A stretch of DNA of 64,000 nt from Teretinema zuelzerae (lineage in GTDB: Bacteria > Spirochaetota > Spirochaetia > Treponematales > Treponemataceae), in NCBI RefSeq assembly GCF_021021555.1, contig NZ_JAINWA010000001.1:682001-746000 (forward strand). Direction: 5' to 3'. The notes beneath the pieces are model-generated. The model was given only the letters and a program-made list of their open reading frames with translations, searched no databases and had not been told where the DNA came from. Of this stretch, positions 44,926 to 52,955 are shown piece by piece; position 1 is the stretch's first letter; the number at the start of each line of letters is the position of its first letter. Position numbers and translations under genes: made by a program.

Positions 44926-46788
44926 TTAGATTGTACCCTCGTATACCAGTTTTTCCTGGCTGTCCAGCGTGATTGTGGAACCCGGCTCGAGCGTTTTCAT
45001 CGCCCCTGATACCTGTGAAATCCAGATCAGGTTTGGATTGATCATAGACAACACTTCTTCGCTCATCTCGGACGGGTTCTCTACGACAAGACCGTCTACA
45101 ACCCGGAGGATGGGAACGAAGGACATATCGAGATTACGGGTAACCAGAATTTCGCCGCCTTTTTTCCTCAGGGCGACGAAGGCTTCTTCAAGATTTTCCG
45201 CGCGTACTATTCTTCCGGTCACCCGCTTTTTCGCGTCTTCCGCCGCGGCGTCCACGCTCTCGATTCCCGTCGGGCGGCACTGCCGGCATCCCCCGGCGTT
45301 CAAGCCGCGGGCGAGCACGTTGCCCACGAACACCACCCGGATCATGTTGATCATCAAGGGACTGATGATGGGCATGCCGGCGACGAGAACGACCTTGTCG
45401 GTTTTTTTAAGCCATTTGGTATCGAGAGAAGCGCGCATCGCGTTTTGAATCATTTGTTCCGAATCTTCGGCGACGGTAACCAGCAGAGGAACCACGCCCC
45501 AGTTTAGCAGGAGCTGTCGGCGGATGGTTTCGTCGGGTGTGGCCGCGATGACGGGCTGTTCGGGACGGAAGCTCGCAAGCAACCGGGCGGTATTTCCCGT
45601 CATGGTCGGAGTAAGAAGCGCGGCGGCCTGAATCTCGGTCGCGGTTTGGTAGGCCGAATACGCCATGATTTCGCCGATTCCGCCGCGGGAGCGGTCGAGC
45701 CGGTGGAACACCCGCATCTTGTTCCGGTATTCGTCGGAGGCTTCGACGGTTCTCGCAATCTTCGCAAGCATCTGCACCGCTTCGACCGGCCAGGCTCCGT
45801 TGGCCGTTTCGCCTGAAAGCATGACTGCGTCGGTTCCGTCGAAGATTGCGTTGGCCACGTCCGTCAGTTCAGCGCGGGTCGGACGGGGGTTGACGATCAT
45901 GGAGTCGAGCATCTGGGTCGCGGTGATGACCGGTTTTCCGGCCATGTTGCACGCATGGATGATCTTTTTCTGCGCAAGCGGGATGCGTTCCGTAGCCAGT
46001 TGGACGCCCAGATCCCCGCGCGCGACCATGATGCCGGCGGAAACCGCGATGATGTCTTCTATATTGTCCAAGCCCTCTTCATTCTCGATCTTGGAAATGA
46101 CGCGAACCTTGGATCCGAAGGGCTCGATGAAACGGAGGATGGATACAACGTCCGCAGGAGAACTCACGAAGCTCGCGGCGATGTAATCGATGCCCTTGGA
46201 AAGGCCGAATTCGATATCTTTCTTGTCTTGTTCGCTTAACACGGGAACGTCCGGATGAATGCCTATCACGTTGACGTTTTTGCGGCTGCCGAGAGATCCG
46301 GAATTGAGAGCGGTACAGGTAATCGCGTTTTCGCCGTCCGTATCCAGGACCAATAGCTCGACGAGTCCGTCTGCAATCAGGATGCGGCAGTCTTTTTTGA
46401 TTTCCCGGGGAAGCTGTTTCCAGCTGAGGGAAATCCTGCCGGGTTTTCCGGGACCGCCCGCTTCCTCCGATCCGGCTTCTATCGATACAGAGCCGTCTAC
46501 AGTGCAAAGAATGGAGTCGCCTTCCCGGATGGCGATCTTTCCGTCTCCGGCGACCATGCCGGTGCGGATTTCCGGACCCTTCGTATCCAACAACAGAGCG
46601 CAGGGAATTCCGGTGATGCGGGAAGCTTCCCGAACCCTGTCGATACCCGCTCCATGATATTCGTGATCGCTGTGGGAAAAATTAAAACGGGCAACGTTCA
46701 TTCCCGCGCGGAGAAGATCGCATACGACGTCGATATTCTCGGTTGTGGGACCCATTGAACACACAATTTTGGTTTTTCTGGAAAACAT
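44926..46788 (-). CDS. pyk: pyruvate kinase with a C-terminal extension
   Basis: 620 residues; ordinary enzymes have ~470. N-terminal TKIVCSMGPTTEN, RFNFSHSDHEYH, the K+/Mg2+ and PEP site in VRVISKIENEEGLDNI, and MVARGDLGVQLATERIPLAQKKII are intact. After the regulatory C domain a ~140-residue extension resembles the PEP-utiliser-like phosphohistidine-domain extension of Bacillus-type pyruvate kinases, but the usual TSHAA phosphohistidine motif is not seen. It makes ATP from PEP, complementing the PPi-dependent PFK here. The second of two adjacent ATGs (46788) has the better distance from TGAGGAG. Confidence 0.94.
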   Translation of the reverse strand: MFSRKTKIVCSMGPTTENIDVVCDLLRAGMNVARFNFSHSDHEYHGAGIDRVREASRITGIPCALLLDTKGPEIRTGMVAGDGKIAIREGDSILCTVDGSVSIEAGSEEAGGPGKPGRISLSWKQLPREIKKDCRILIADGLVELLVLDTDGENAITCTALNSGSLGSRKNVNVIGIHPDVPVLSEQDKKDIEFGLSKGIDYIAASFVSSPADVVSILRFIEPFGSKVRVISKIENEEGLDNIEDIIAVSAGIMVARGDLGVQLATERIPLAQKKIIHACNMAGKPVITATQMLDSMIVNPRPTRAELTDVANAIFDGTDAVMLSGETANGAWPVEAVQMLAKIARTVEASDEYRNKMRVFHRLDRSRGGIGEIMAYSAYQTATEIQAAALLTPTMTGNTARLLASFRPEQPVIAATPDETIRRQLLLNWGVVPLLVTVAEDSEQMIQNAMRASLDTKWLKKTDKVVLVAGMPIISPLMINMIRVVFVGNVLARGLNAGGCRQCRPTGIESVDAAAEDAKKRVTGRIVRAENLEEAFVALRKKGGEILVTRNLDMSFVPILRVVDGLVVENPSEMSEEVLSMINPNLIWISQVSGAMKTLEPGSTITLDSQEKLVYEGTI

Positions 46789-46840
46789 CATTTCTCCTCA
46801 ATAAAAATTGAACTACGCTTGCCTTCAACCGAGCACGGGC

Positions 46841-47842
46841 TCATTCAGGCATGGCGAGAACGGTTTCGATCCGGGACAATTCCGCCGATGAAAGCGGATC
46901 GCCCTCCAGAGCCTTCAGATTTTCATCCAATTGGGAAACCGAGCTCGCGCCGATCAACACCGAGGTGGAACGCGGATCTTTGAGAAGCCACTTGATCGCC
47001 AGGGCGGAAAGCGTTTCACCGCGTTCTTGAGCGATGTCGTTGAGAGCGTTCAGTTTAGCGAGCATTGCGGGAGTCAGCCGTTCGGGTTTTAAAAATACGC
47101 CGCGAGCCGCCCGCGAATCGGAGGGTACCTCTCCTGTCAGATAGCGGGAAGAAAGCAAGCCCTGAGCAAGGGGAGAAAACAGAATCATGCCGACGCCCTC
47201 CCTTCCCAAAAGATCGGTCAAACCGTCCTCGACCCAGCGGTCGAGCATCGAATAGCGAGCCTGGTGTATCAGGCAGGGCGTGCCGAGTTCCCGCAGGATC
47301 GAGATCGCTTTCGCGGCGGTTTCGGGGCCGTAGTTGGAAATGCCCGCGTACAGCGCTTTTCCCGAACGCACGATATGGTCGAGCGCGCCCATCGTCTCCT
47401 CCAGGGGAGTTTCAGGGTCGGGACGATGATGATAAAAGATATCGACGTAATCGAGCTTCATTCTCGCCAGGCTCTGATCAAGGCTCGAAACAAGGTACTT
47501 TCGGCTGCCCCAGTCTCCGTAAGGGCCGTCCCACATTCCGTAGCCGGCCTTCGTAGAAACGACGAGTTCGTCGCGGTAGGGGCGCAGGTCTTGGTCCATG
47601 ACGGAGCCGAAAAAAGTTTCGGCCGAACCCGGGGGAGGTCCGTAATTGTTTGCGAGATCGAAGTGGGTGATTCCCTTGTCGAACGCATGAAGCAGGACAT
47701 CCCGGGCGGGATCCGCGCGGTCTACGCCGCCGAAATTATGCCAAAGCCCCAGTGAAATTTCCGGAAGCTTGAGTCCGCTGCGTCCGCAGCGGCGATAGTG
47801 CATAGTTCCGTACCGGTCGTCGGCTGCCTTATATACGCTCAT
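46841..47842 (-). CDS. aldo/keto reductase (YghZ/L-glyceraldehyde 3-phosphate reductase-like)
   Basis: 333 residues from the ATG at 47842, which follows the strong site AAGGAGAACAA; an earlier open frame is not needed. Family motifs: GITHFDLANNYGPPPGSAE (catalytic Asp/Tyr), VVSTKAGYGMWDGPYGDWGSRKYLVSSLDQSL (catalytic Lys) and YVDIFYHHRPDPETPLEE (His). The C-terminal LLKDPRSTSVLIGASSVSQLDENL binds NADPH. It reduces small aldehydes or methylglyoxal. Divergent from the ROK regulator, which may control it. Confidence 0.92.
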   Translation of the reverse strand: MSVYKAADDRYGTMHYRRCGRSGLKLPEISLGLWHNFGGVDRADPARDVLLHAFDKGITHFDLANNYGPPPGSAETFFGSVMDQDLRPYRDELVVSTKAGYGMWDGPYGDWGSRKYLVSSLDQSLARMKLDYVDIFYHHRPDPETPLEETMGALDHIVRSGKALYAGISNYGPETAAKAISILRELGTPCLIHQARYSMLDRWVEDGLTDLLGREGVGMILFSPLAQGLLSSRYLTGEVPSDSRAARGVFLKPERLTPAMLAKLNALNDIAQERGETLSALAIKWLLKDPRSTSVLIGASSVSQLDENLKALEGDPLSSAELSRIETVLAMPE

Positions 47843-47873
47843 TTGTTCTCCTTCAGCATCAGGTTGAGTCGTC

Positions 47874-47903
47874 TTGTCAACCAACCCCGCTGTTGTATAT
47901 TAT
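47874..47903 (+). promoter_or_regulatory. promoter of the ROK regulator gene
   Basis: -35 TTGTCA (47874-47879), 18-bp spacer, -10 TATTAT (47898-47903). The ATG at 47914 is ten bases further, with no Shine-Dalgarno sequence. An overlapping TATATT at 47896 with a 16-bp spacer is an alternative -10. Confidence 0.5.
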
Positions 47904-47913
47904 AGTAGATACG

Positions 47914-49086
47914 ATGAAAACACTAAATGGTCCGGGGGACTTAAACATATCTCGCGTACTCCGGCTCATCTGGCAGCATAAAGGTATCAGCCGGATCGAA
48001 ATTGCGCAACAACTCGGCGTTGATAAATCTACTGTAACAAAGATTGTTTCATCCCTGGAAGAGATCGGCATAATCCGCGCCTTCGCCCAAGGGAACGCCG
48101 GGCCGCAGGGCGGCAGAAAACCCATACAGCTTGAGGTGACGCCCGACTTCGGGGTTACGTTCGGCATCGAAATAACCACCGACGGAATACTCGCGGTCAT
48201 GGTGAACTTGAACGGAGAAATCCTGGAATATCTGGACATCAGGATGCCCGTGACATCCGTGTACGACGCTTTCGATCTCGCGGTGGAACAGCTGAGCTTG
48301 AAGTGGGAAATCCTCGGACGGCCGCTTCTGGGAATCGGAGTCGGAATCCCCGCCATCGTCAACACGGAAACAGGAACCATCGTCCAGTCGATTCCCCTCG
48401 TCATCCATGATCCGATCCATTTTGCCGGCTGGGCCCGGGAAAAATACGGGACTCCCGTCTATATCGAAAACGACGCCAGATGCGGATGCCTCGGAGAGAT
48501 TACGCTGAGGCACGGCATGGAGCTCGACAACGCGTTGTTTCTGCTCGCGGAAATTCGAAAAATCACCGGTTCAACCGAAAGCCGAAAAAACCTTTCTGTC
48601 GGACTCGGCTTCATCCTCAACGGCCAGCCCCATTACGGAAAACAGTTTTCTGCCGGAGAATTCAGGAGCATTTTGTGGGAACCGGGAAACTCCGGACAGT
48701 TTCAGTCGAACGACATGACGGGAGACAGGATCGGCTCGGACGAATCCGTAACAGGCTCGATGTTCACCGAACTGGCCCGCCACGCGGCGCTTTTGACGAA
48801 CAGCCTGAACCTGAACTATGTGTTCATCGGCGGACTCGACGACTCTCTTACGGAAGATCTGATCGCCAGAATTAATTCGGAGATAGTGCGCAACTGGCCC
48901 TATGAACATGCGCAGCAATATTCGGTCATTCCTGCGTCTCTGGGCAGAAAGGCGGTCGCCTACGGTGCAGCCGGGCACTGCCTCCAGCGATTCTTTTCCC
49001 TCCCGAACATCTACCAGCCCTCGGGCAGCGGCCCGTCGATAAAAGAAACCCTCACCAAAATAAAAGACGTCTCTGCGGATAGCTGA
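47914..49086 (+). CDS. ROK-family transcriptional regulator
   Basis: 390 residues. N-terminal winged helix (~10-70, ISRIEIAQQLGVDKSTVTKIVSSLEEIGII), then a ROK sugar-kinase-like domain with IGVGIPAIVNTETG and ENDARCGCLGEITLRHG. The Cys-rich zinc motif of ROK kinases (CxCGxxGCxE) is missing, and the catalytic-loop region is reduced, so it is probably a regulator that senses a sugar or sugar phosphate without phosphorylating it. It may control the divergent aldo/keto reductase or the sugar transporter beyond the repeat. Confidence 0.88.
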   Translation: MKTLNGPGDLNISRVLRLIWQHKGISRIEIAQQLGVDKSTVTKIVSSLEEIGIIRAFAQGNAGPQGGRKPIQLEVTPDFGVTFGIEITTDGILAVMVNLNGEILEYLDIRMPVTSVYDAFDLAVEQLSLKWEILGRPLLGIGVGIPAIVNTETGTIVQSIPLVIHDPIHFAGWAREKYGTPVYIENDARCGCLGEITLRHGMELDNALFLLAEIRKITGSTESRKNLSVGLGFILNGQPHYGKQFSAGEFRSILWEPGNSGQFQSNDMTGDRIGSDESVTGSMFTELARHAALLTNSLNLNYVFIGGLDDSLTEDLIARINSEIVRNWPYEHAQQYSVIPASLGRKAVAYGAAGHCLQRFFSLPNIYQPSGSGPSIKETLTKIKDVSADS

Positions 49087-49096
49087 AGCCTGCAAG

Positions 49097-49490
49097 CGTG
49101 CGCGCCGGCGCTCCAGCGTGTTCGCCGGCGGTCGGCGTGTTCGCTTGCGGTAAGCGTGTTCGCCGGCGGTCAGCGTGCGCTTGCGGCCTGCGTGTTCGCT
49201 TGCGGTCAGCGTGCTCGCTTGCGGTCAGCATGCACTTGCAGTCAGCGTGTGCGCTTGCGGTCAGCGTGCGCTTGCGGCCTGCGTGTTCGCTTGCGGTCAG
49301 CGTGCTCGCTTGCGGTCAGCATGCACTTGCAGTCAGCGTGTGCGCTTGCGGTCAGCGTGCGCTTGCGGCCTGCGTGTTCGCTTGCTTGCGGTAAGCGTGT
49401 TCGCTTGCGGTCAGCGTGCTCGCTTGCGCTCAGCGTGCGCTTGCGGCCAGCGTGTTCGCTTGCGGCCAGCGTGCGCTTGCGGTCAGCTGC
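49097..49490. repeat. tandem array of about 22 G+C-rich 17/19-bp units with a 91-bp higher-order period
   Basis: The core unit TTGCGGTCAGCGTG is followed by TTCGC, CTCGC or CGC. Units of 19, 19, 17, 19 and 17 bp make a 91-bp block repeated exactly at 49181-49271 and 49272-49362, with a partial third copy from 49363; the flanks hold diverged units. The array fills the whole gap between the convergent ROK and LacI genes and includes the LacI stop codon. Long open frames across it on both strands are by-products of repetition. Confidence 0.9.
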
Positions 49491-50517
49491 GGGCGGCTGC
49501 GAGGGAGCCGCGGAGGACAAGTTCGGCGGTCAGCGTCATCGAAGAAACAGGCTGTTTGTTGATCATCTTCACCAGCAGCTCGGCGGCGGCCTCGCCTTTT
49601 TCGAAGCCGGGCTGCCTCAGCGTGGTGAGCGGAGGATTCATGAAAACAGAGAAGGGAATATCGTCGAAACCGACGACTGAAATATCATCGGGAATCGAAA
49701 GTCCCTGAGCCGCGCATTCTTCGTATACGCCGAGGGCCTGCACGTCTGCGAGGCAAACGATGGCAGTGGGGCGTTTTTTCTGGGACAGGAGGTCGCGGGC
49801 TACTTTTCGGCCGCTCTCGCTTGAAACTTCCGTATGATGCACCTGAATGCCGGTATGGGCGCCGAAGCTCAGGCCATGGCGCTTAAGCGCGCGATTAAAG
49901 CCGTTAAGCCGCGTATCGTTCGTCTGGCTGAAGTGGTCGCCGTTGTCGGAAAGAGTAACGTTTTGCAGCATGAACACCGCTATCTCGCGATGTCCCTGGC
50001 GAAGAACTTCTTCCATCAGGCTTTCCGCCGCCGCTTCGTCGTTAATGCCGACATTGACCAGCCCCTCTCCCGCTCCGCCGTCGATGGTAACAAAGGGAAG
50101 CCCCCGCTGGTGAAACAATTCAAGAACGGTCATTCCCGGTCCGATGCCGAGGGTGATGATTCCGTCCACGGCCGCGTTTCTGATGGTTTGGGTCAGGACT
50201 CCCTTTAAGGGGGAAAGAACCCCGAGTGACAGTCCTTCGCGGTCGCAGATATAGCCGATGCCGCGCATGATCTCCGAAATATAGGGGTTCTGGAATACTT
50301 CGTGAATCGACTGCGGCAGCAGCAGACCGATAGAACCGGTCTGCTTCATCGCAAGCGTCCGGGCTACCGGATCGGGCACATATCCCAGTTCGCGCGCGAT
50401 ATCCATAATCCTGGTAAACGTATCCTTGGATATTTTAGAAGGGTTGTTGAAGGCGAACGAAACAGTCGTCTTCGAAACGCCAGCCTCTCGCGCAATATCG
50501 TTGATTGTAGCCCGCAT
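49483..50517 (-). CDS. LacI-family transcriptional regulator of the sugar transporter operon
   Basis: 344 residues. Helix-turn-helix INDIAREAGVSKTTVSFAFN with hinge helix LGYVPDPVARTLA, then a periplasmic-binding-protein-like effector domain (IVCLADVQALGVYEECAAQGL, ISVVGFDDIPFSVFMNPPLTTL). It begins 5 bp after the MalG-like gene stop, so it is the last gene of the sugar ABC operon. Two LacI-type operators in the operon promoter (54280-54312) suggest autoregulation. The ligand is a sugar, identity unknown. The stop codon lies in the last unit of the tandem repeat. Confidence 0.93.
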   Translation of the reverse strand: MRATINDIAREAGVSKTTVSFAFNNPSKISKDTFTRIMDIARELGYVPDPVARTLAMKQTGSIGLLLPQSIHEVFQNPYISEIMRGIGYICDREGLSLGVLSPLKGVLTQTIRNAAVDGIITLGIGPGMTVLELFHQRGLPFVTIDGGAGEGLVNVGINDEAAAESLMEEVLRQGHREIAVFMLQNVTLSDNGDHFSQTNDTRLNGFNRALKRHGLSFGAHTGIQVHHTEVSSESGRKVARDLLSQKKRPTAIVCLADVQALGVYEECAAQGLSIPDDISVVGFDDIPFSVFMNPPLTTLRQPGFEKGEAAAELLVKMINKQPVSSMTLTAELVLRGSLAAARS

Positions 50518-50522
50518 TCACT

Positions 50523-51344
50523 TCATCCTTTTACTGCCCCGGCGGCAATGCCTTTGATTATATACTTCTGCAAGGCCAGATAGAACAACACGATGGGCAG
50601 AGCCGACAACGTGAGGGAGGCGGTCATGGCGCCGTACTCCTTGAGGAATTGGCCGTTGAACATCATCTGGGCTAGCTGGATGGTTCCCTGCTTCACCACG
50701 ATGAGGGGGAGAAGAAAGTCGTTCCAGAGCCAGAGCGCATCGATGACGGCGATTGTGGCTATGATTGTTTTCAAGAGCGGAAAGACAATATTGAAGAAGA
50801 TGTAAAACTGTCCCGCTCCATCGATCGCGGCTGATTCCTCAAGTTCGCGCGGTACTCCTTTTACGAAGCCGTGGAACATGAAGATCGCCGTCGGACAGCC
50901 GAGTCCCCAATACATGACGATAATACCGGGGATGCTCATCAGGTGCAAGTCCGCGGCCAATACCGCGACGGGAACCATGATGATCTGAAACGGAATCACC
51001 AGGGCGAGCACAAAATAACCGTAGATTCCCCAGGACAGCCTGCTGTCCGTGCGGGCGAGCTTATAGGCAGCCATCGAGCTGACCAATATTATGCCCGCAA
51101 GACCCAGCACGGTGATGGAAAGGGTGTTCAGGAACACCCGGGGAAACTCCATCGCAGTCCAGGCCCGCGCGAAGTTGCCGAAGAACAGGCCCCTCGGCAG
51201 GCCGAGCGGATCGACCGTTATCTGGGCGTCGGTCTTAAACGCGTTCAATATCACGAAGATCACCGGGTAAAAAAACACGAGAGCGAAAAGAACCATGACT
51301 CCGGTGAATACTCTTCTGGTTACGATCTGATGGGTTGTAGCCAT
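50523..51344 (-). CDS. carbohydrate ABC transporter permease, MalG-like
   Basis: 273 residues, six TMs. The EAA loop is AAAIDGAGQFYIFFNIVFPLLKTI-like (ELEESAAIDGAGQF onward), the contact point for the ATPase. It pairs with the MalF-like protein; the starts and stops of the two genes overlap (ATG/TGA at 51344). No ATPase gene is in the operon, so a shared MsmK/MalK-type ATPase encoded elsewhere is likely. Confidence 0.93.
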   Translation of the reverse strand: MATTHQIVTRRVFTGVMVLFALVFFYPVIFVILNAFKTDAQITVDPLGLPRGLFFGNFARAWTAMEFPRVFLNTLSITVLGLAGIILVSSMAAYKLARTDSRLSWGIYGYFVLALVIPFQIIMVPVAVLAADLHLMSIPGIIVMYWGLGCPTAIFMFHGFVKGVPRELEESAAIDGAGQFYIFFNIVFPLLKTIIATIAVIDALWLWNDFLLPLIVVKQGTIQLAQMMFNGQFLKEYGAMTASLTLSALPIVLFYLALQKYIIKGIAAGAVKG

Positions 51345-52864
51345 TATTGCTCCACCTCCTTCTTTTTCATTATGTACAGCTGTATTCCGGTTACGATGAA
51401 TATAATCGTGAACAGAAGCATCGCCTTCGCGGTGGCAAGGCCCGCGCGCTTTCTGGCGAAGGCGTCGAAGAAAATATCAAGGACGACGGGCACGGTTCCG
51501 TAGGTATAGGCGGAACCCGAGGTCATGGCGTAGATCAGGTCGAAGCTCTTCAGAGCATTCGCAATAGTAAGGAAAAACGAAATTGTGAGCGCGGGAACAA
51601 GGAGCGGCATCGTTATGTTGGTAAACCGCTGCCAGGGCGAGGCTCCGTCGATTTTCGCCGCTTCCACGACGTCGGTCGGAATATTTTGAAGGCCTGCCAG
51701 ATACACGATCATGTAATAGCCGGCGCCCTGCCAGATCGCGACCATCACGATGAGCCAGGGTGTTTTAGCCGGATCGCTCAGCCATTGATCGATTCCCGTT
51801 ACCCGGGGGAACATTTGGAAAAAGAGCATTTTCCAGATGAGCGCCACAATGACCATGGACAGCACGTTCGGCAAAAAGAAAACGGATCTGAGGAATTTCT
51901 GCCCCTTGATTCCGGTATCGAGGGCGAGGGCGAGAAGGAAGGCGAGAAGATTGATTCCTATGACCGAGAAAAAGGCGAAAAACGCGGTAAAGCCGATGAC
52001 GCCCAGATCGAAGCCCCGAGAGGTCCACTTCGCGCCGAGCACGGGCTTGAGCTCGCCCAGGGCCCACAGTCCTTCGGCGCCGGATTCTACGTCTTTCGCG
52101 CTTTCCGCGGAGAGGTTTTCAGATTTGACAAAAGAGGCGACGGCTTCCCTCCAGGCGTCCCGGTCTCGAGCGAGGGCTGCGGAACGTATGGATGAAATCA
52201 GCGCGGAAATAGAATCTGCTTTTATTCTGTCTTCGACCTCGAACTCGGGTATGAGCCAGATCTTGTCTTCAAAGGAAAATTCGTTCCATTCAGAGCGGAG
52301 AGAGAAATCTTCTTTAGTTTCCTCGTAGAACGAATCGAAGAGCGCGCGTTCATCCGCGGACAGCTTCGATAATAAGTTTTTCTGCAGATCTTTTTTCGCG
52401 ATCCGCTGAGGAATCGACGAGGTCGTATTGTAATAAGACTGGTCGAATGAGCGGGGATAAAACGATTCGCTCACTTTTCCGCCGATAATGTCGCGGTAGT
52501 TTTTCAGGCCGACGAAGCGGTTCGCTTCGCTTTCATATCCGGCCTTCCGGAAAATCGATTCCACTTTTCTTCTTTCAAAGCCGGAAAGCGAAAGCCGGCT
52601 GTAGGCGTTCTCGTCTCCGTTGCGGGCGTATACTGAAAGCAGATATTCTCTGTCTTTTTCGCTCTTCAATTTACCAAGTACGAGGTTTTCAAAATCGCCG
52701 CCGTCCATGACGATGGGCGAGCGCGGCGTAAGGCCGTCCCAGTTGGTCAGCGAGATGTACAGGCCGTTCAAAAAAGGGTAGATGAAAAAAATGGTGTACA
52801 ACACAAAGCTGGGCAGCAGAAATACCGCGAAGTACAGGTGCTTCTTGGTTTTTGATTCTACCAT
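51344..52864 (-). CDS. carbohydrate ABC transporter permease, MalF-like with a large extracytoplasmic loop
   Basis: 506 residues from the ATG at 52864, after AAAGGAGCCAGTTC. Usual partners of this class have ~300 residues. TM1 (~10-33) is followed by a ~230-residue hydrophilic segment (~42-275), then five TMs; the EAA loop is VVEAAKIDGASPWQRFTNITMPLL. The extra loop recalls the P2 loop of E. coli MalF, which contacts the binding protein, but I see no close sequence match. The first gap after the binding-protein gene contains a terminator that would lower expression of this gene. Confidence 0.9.
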   Translation of the reverse strand: MVESKTKKHLYFAVFLLPSFVLYTIFFIYPFLNGLYISLTNWDGLTPRSPIVMDGGDFENLVLGKLKSEKDREYLLSVYARNGDENAYSRLSLSGFERRKVESIFRKAGYESEANRFVGLKNYRDIIGGKVSESFYPRSFDQSYYNTTSSIPQRIAKKDLQKNLLSKLSADERALFDSFYEETKEDFSLRSEWNEFSFEDKIWLIPEFEVEDRIKADSISALISSIRSAALARDRDAWREAVASFVKSENLSAESAKDVESGAEGLWALGELKPVLGAKWTSRGFDLGVIGFTAFFAFFSVIGINLLAFLLALALDTGIKGQKFLRSVFFLPNVLSMVIVALIWKMLFFQMFPRVTGIDQWLSDPAKTPWLIVMVAIWQGAGYYMIVYLAGLQNIPTDVVEAAKIDGASPWQRFTNITMPLLVPALTISFFLTIANALKSFDLIYAMTSGSAYTYGTVPVVLDIFFDAFARKRAGLATAKAMLLFTIIFIVTGIQLYIMKKKEVEQ

Positions 52865-52890
52865 GAACTGGCTCCTTTCGAAAATGATGC

Positions 52891-52922
52891 AAAAAAAGGC
52901 CGCGGTACGCCGTACCGCGGCC
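52891..52922 (-). terminator. intra-operon terminator between binding protein and permease
   Basis: On the minus strand a 12-bp G+C-rich stem (GGCCGCGGTACG and its complement, single-base loop) is followed by seven T. It lies 34 bp after the binding-protein stop and 27 bp before the MalF start. Partial readthrough would give more binding protein than permease. Confidence 0.85.
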
Positions 52923-52955
52923 CGGTCAATCAAACGGGTCCGCTAAAAACCGGAC

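Noticed and set aside
49097-49490. CRISPR array
   Set aside because: Units are contiguous without unique spacers, and there are no cas genes.
49098-49708. Overlapping open frames across the 17/19-bp tandem repeat, rich in Arg, Ala and Cys
   Set aside because: All frames of the repeat are open; the peptides are pure repeat translations and the real LacI gene lies on the other strand.
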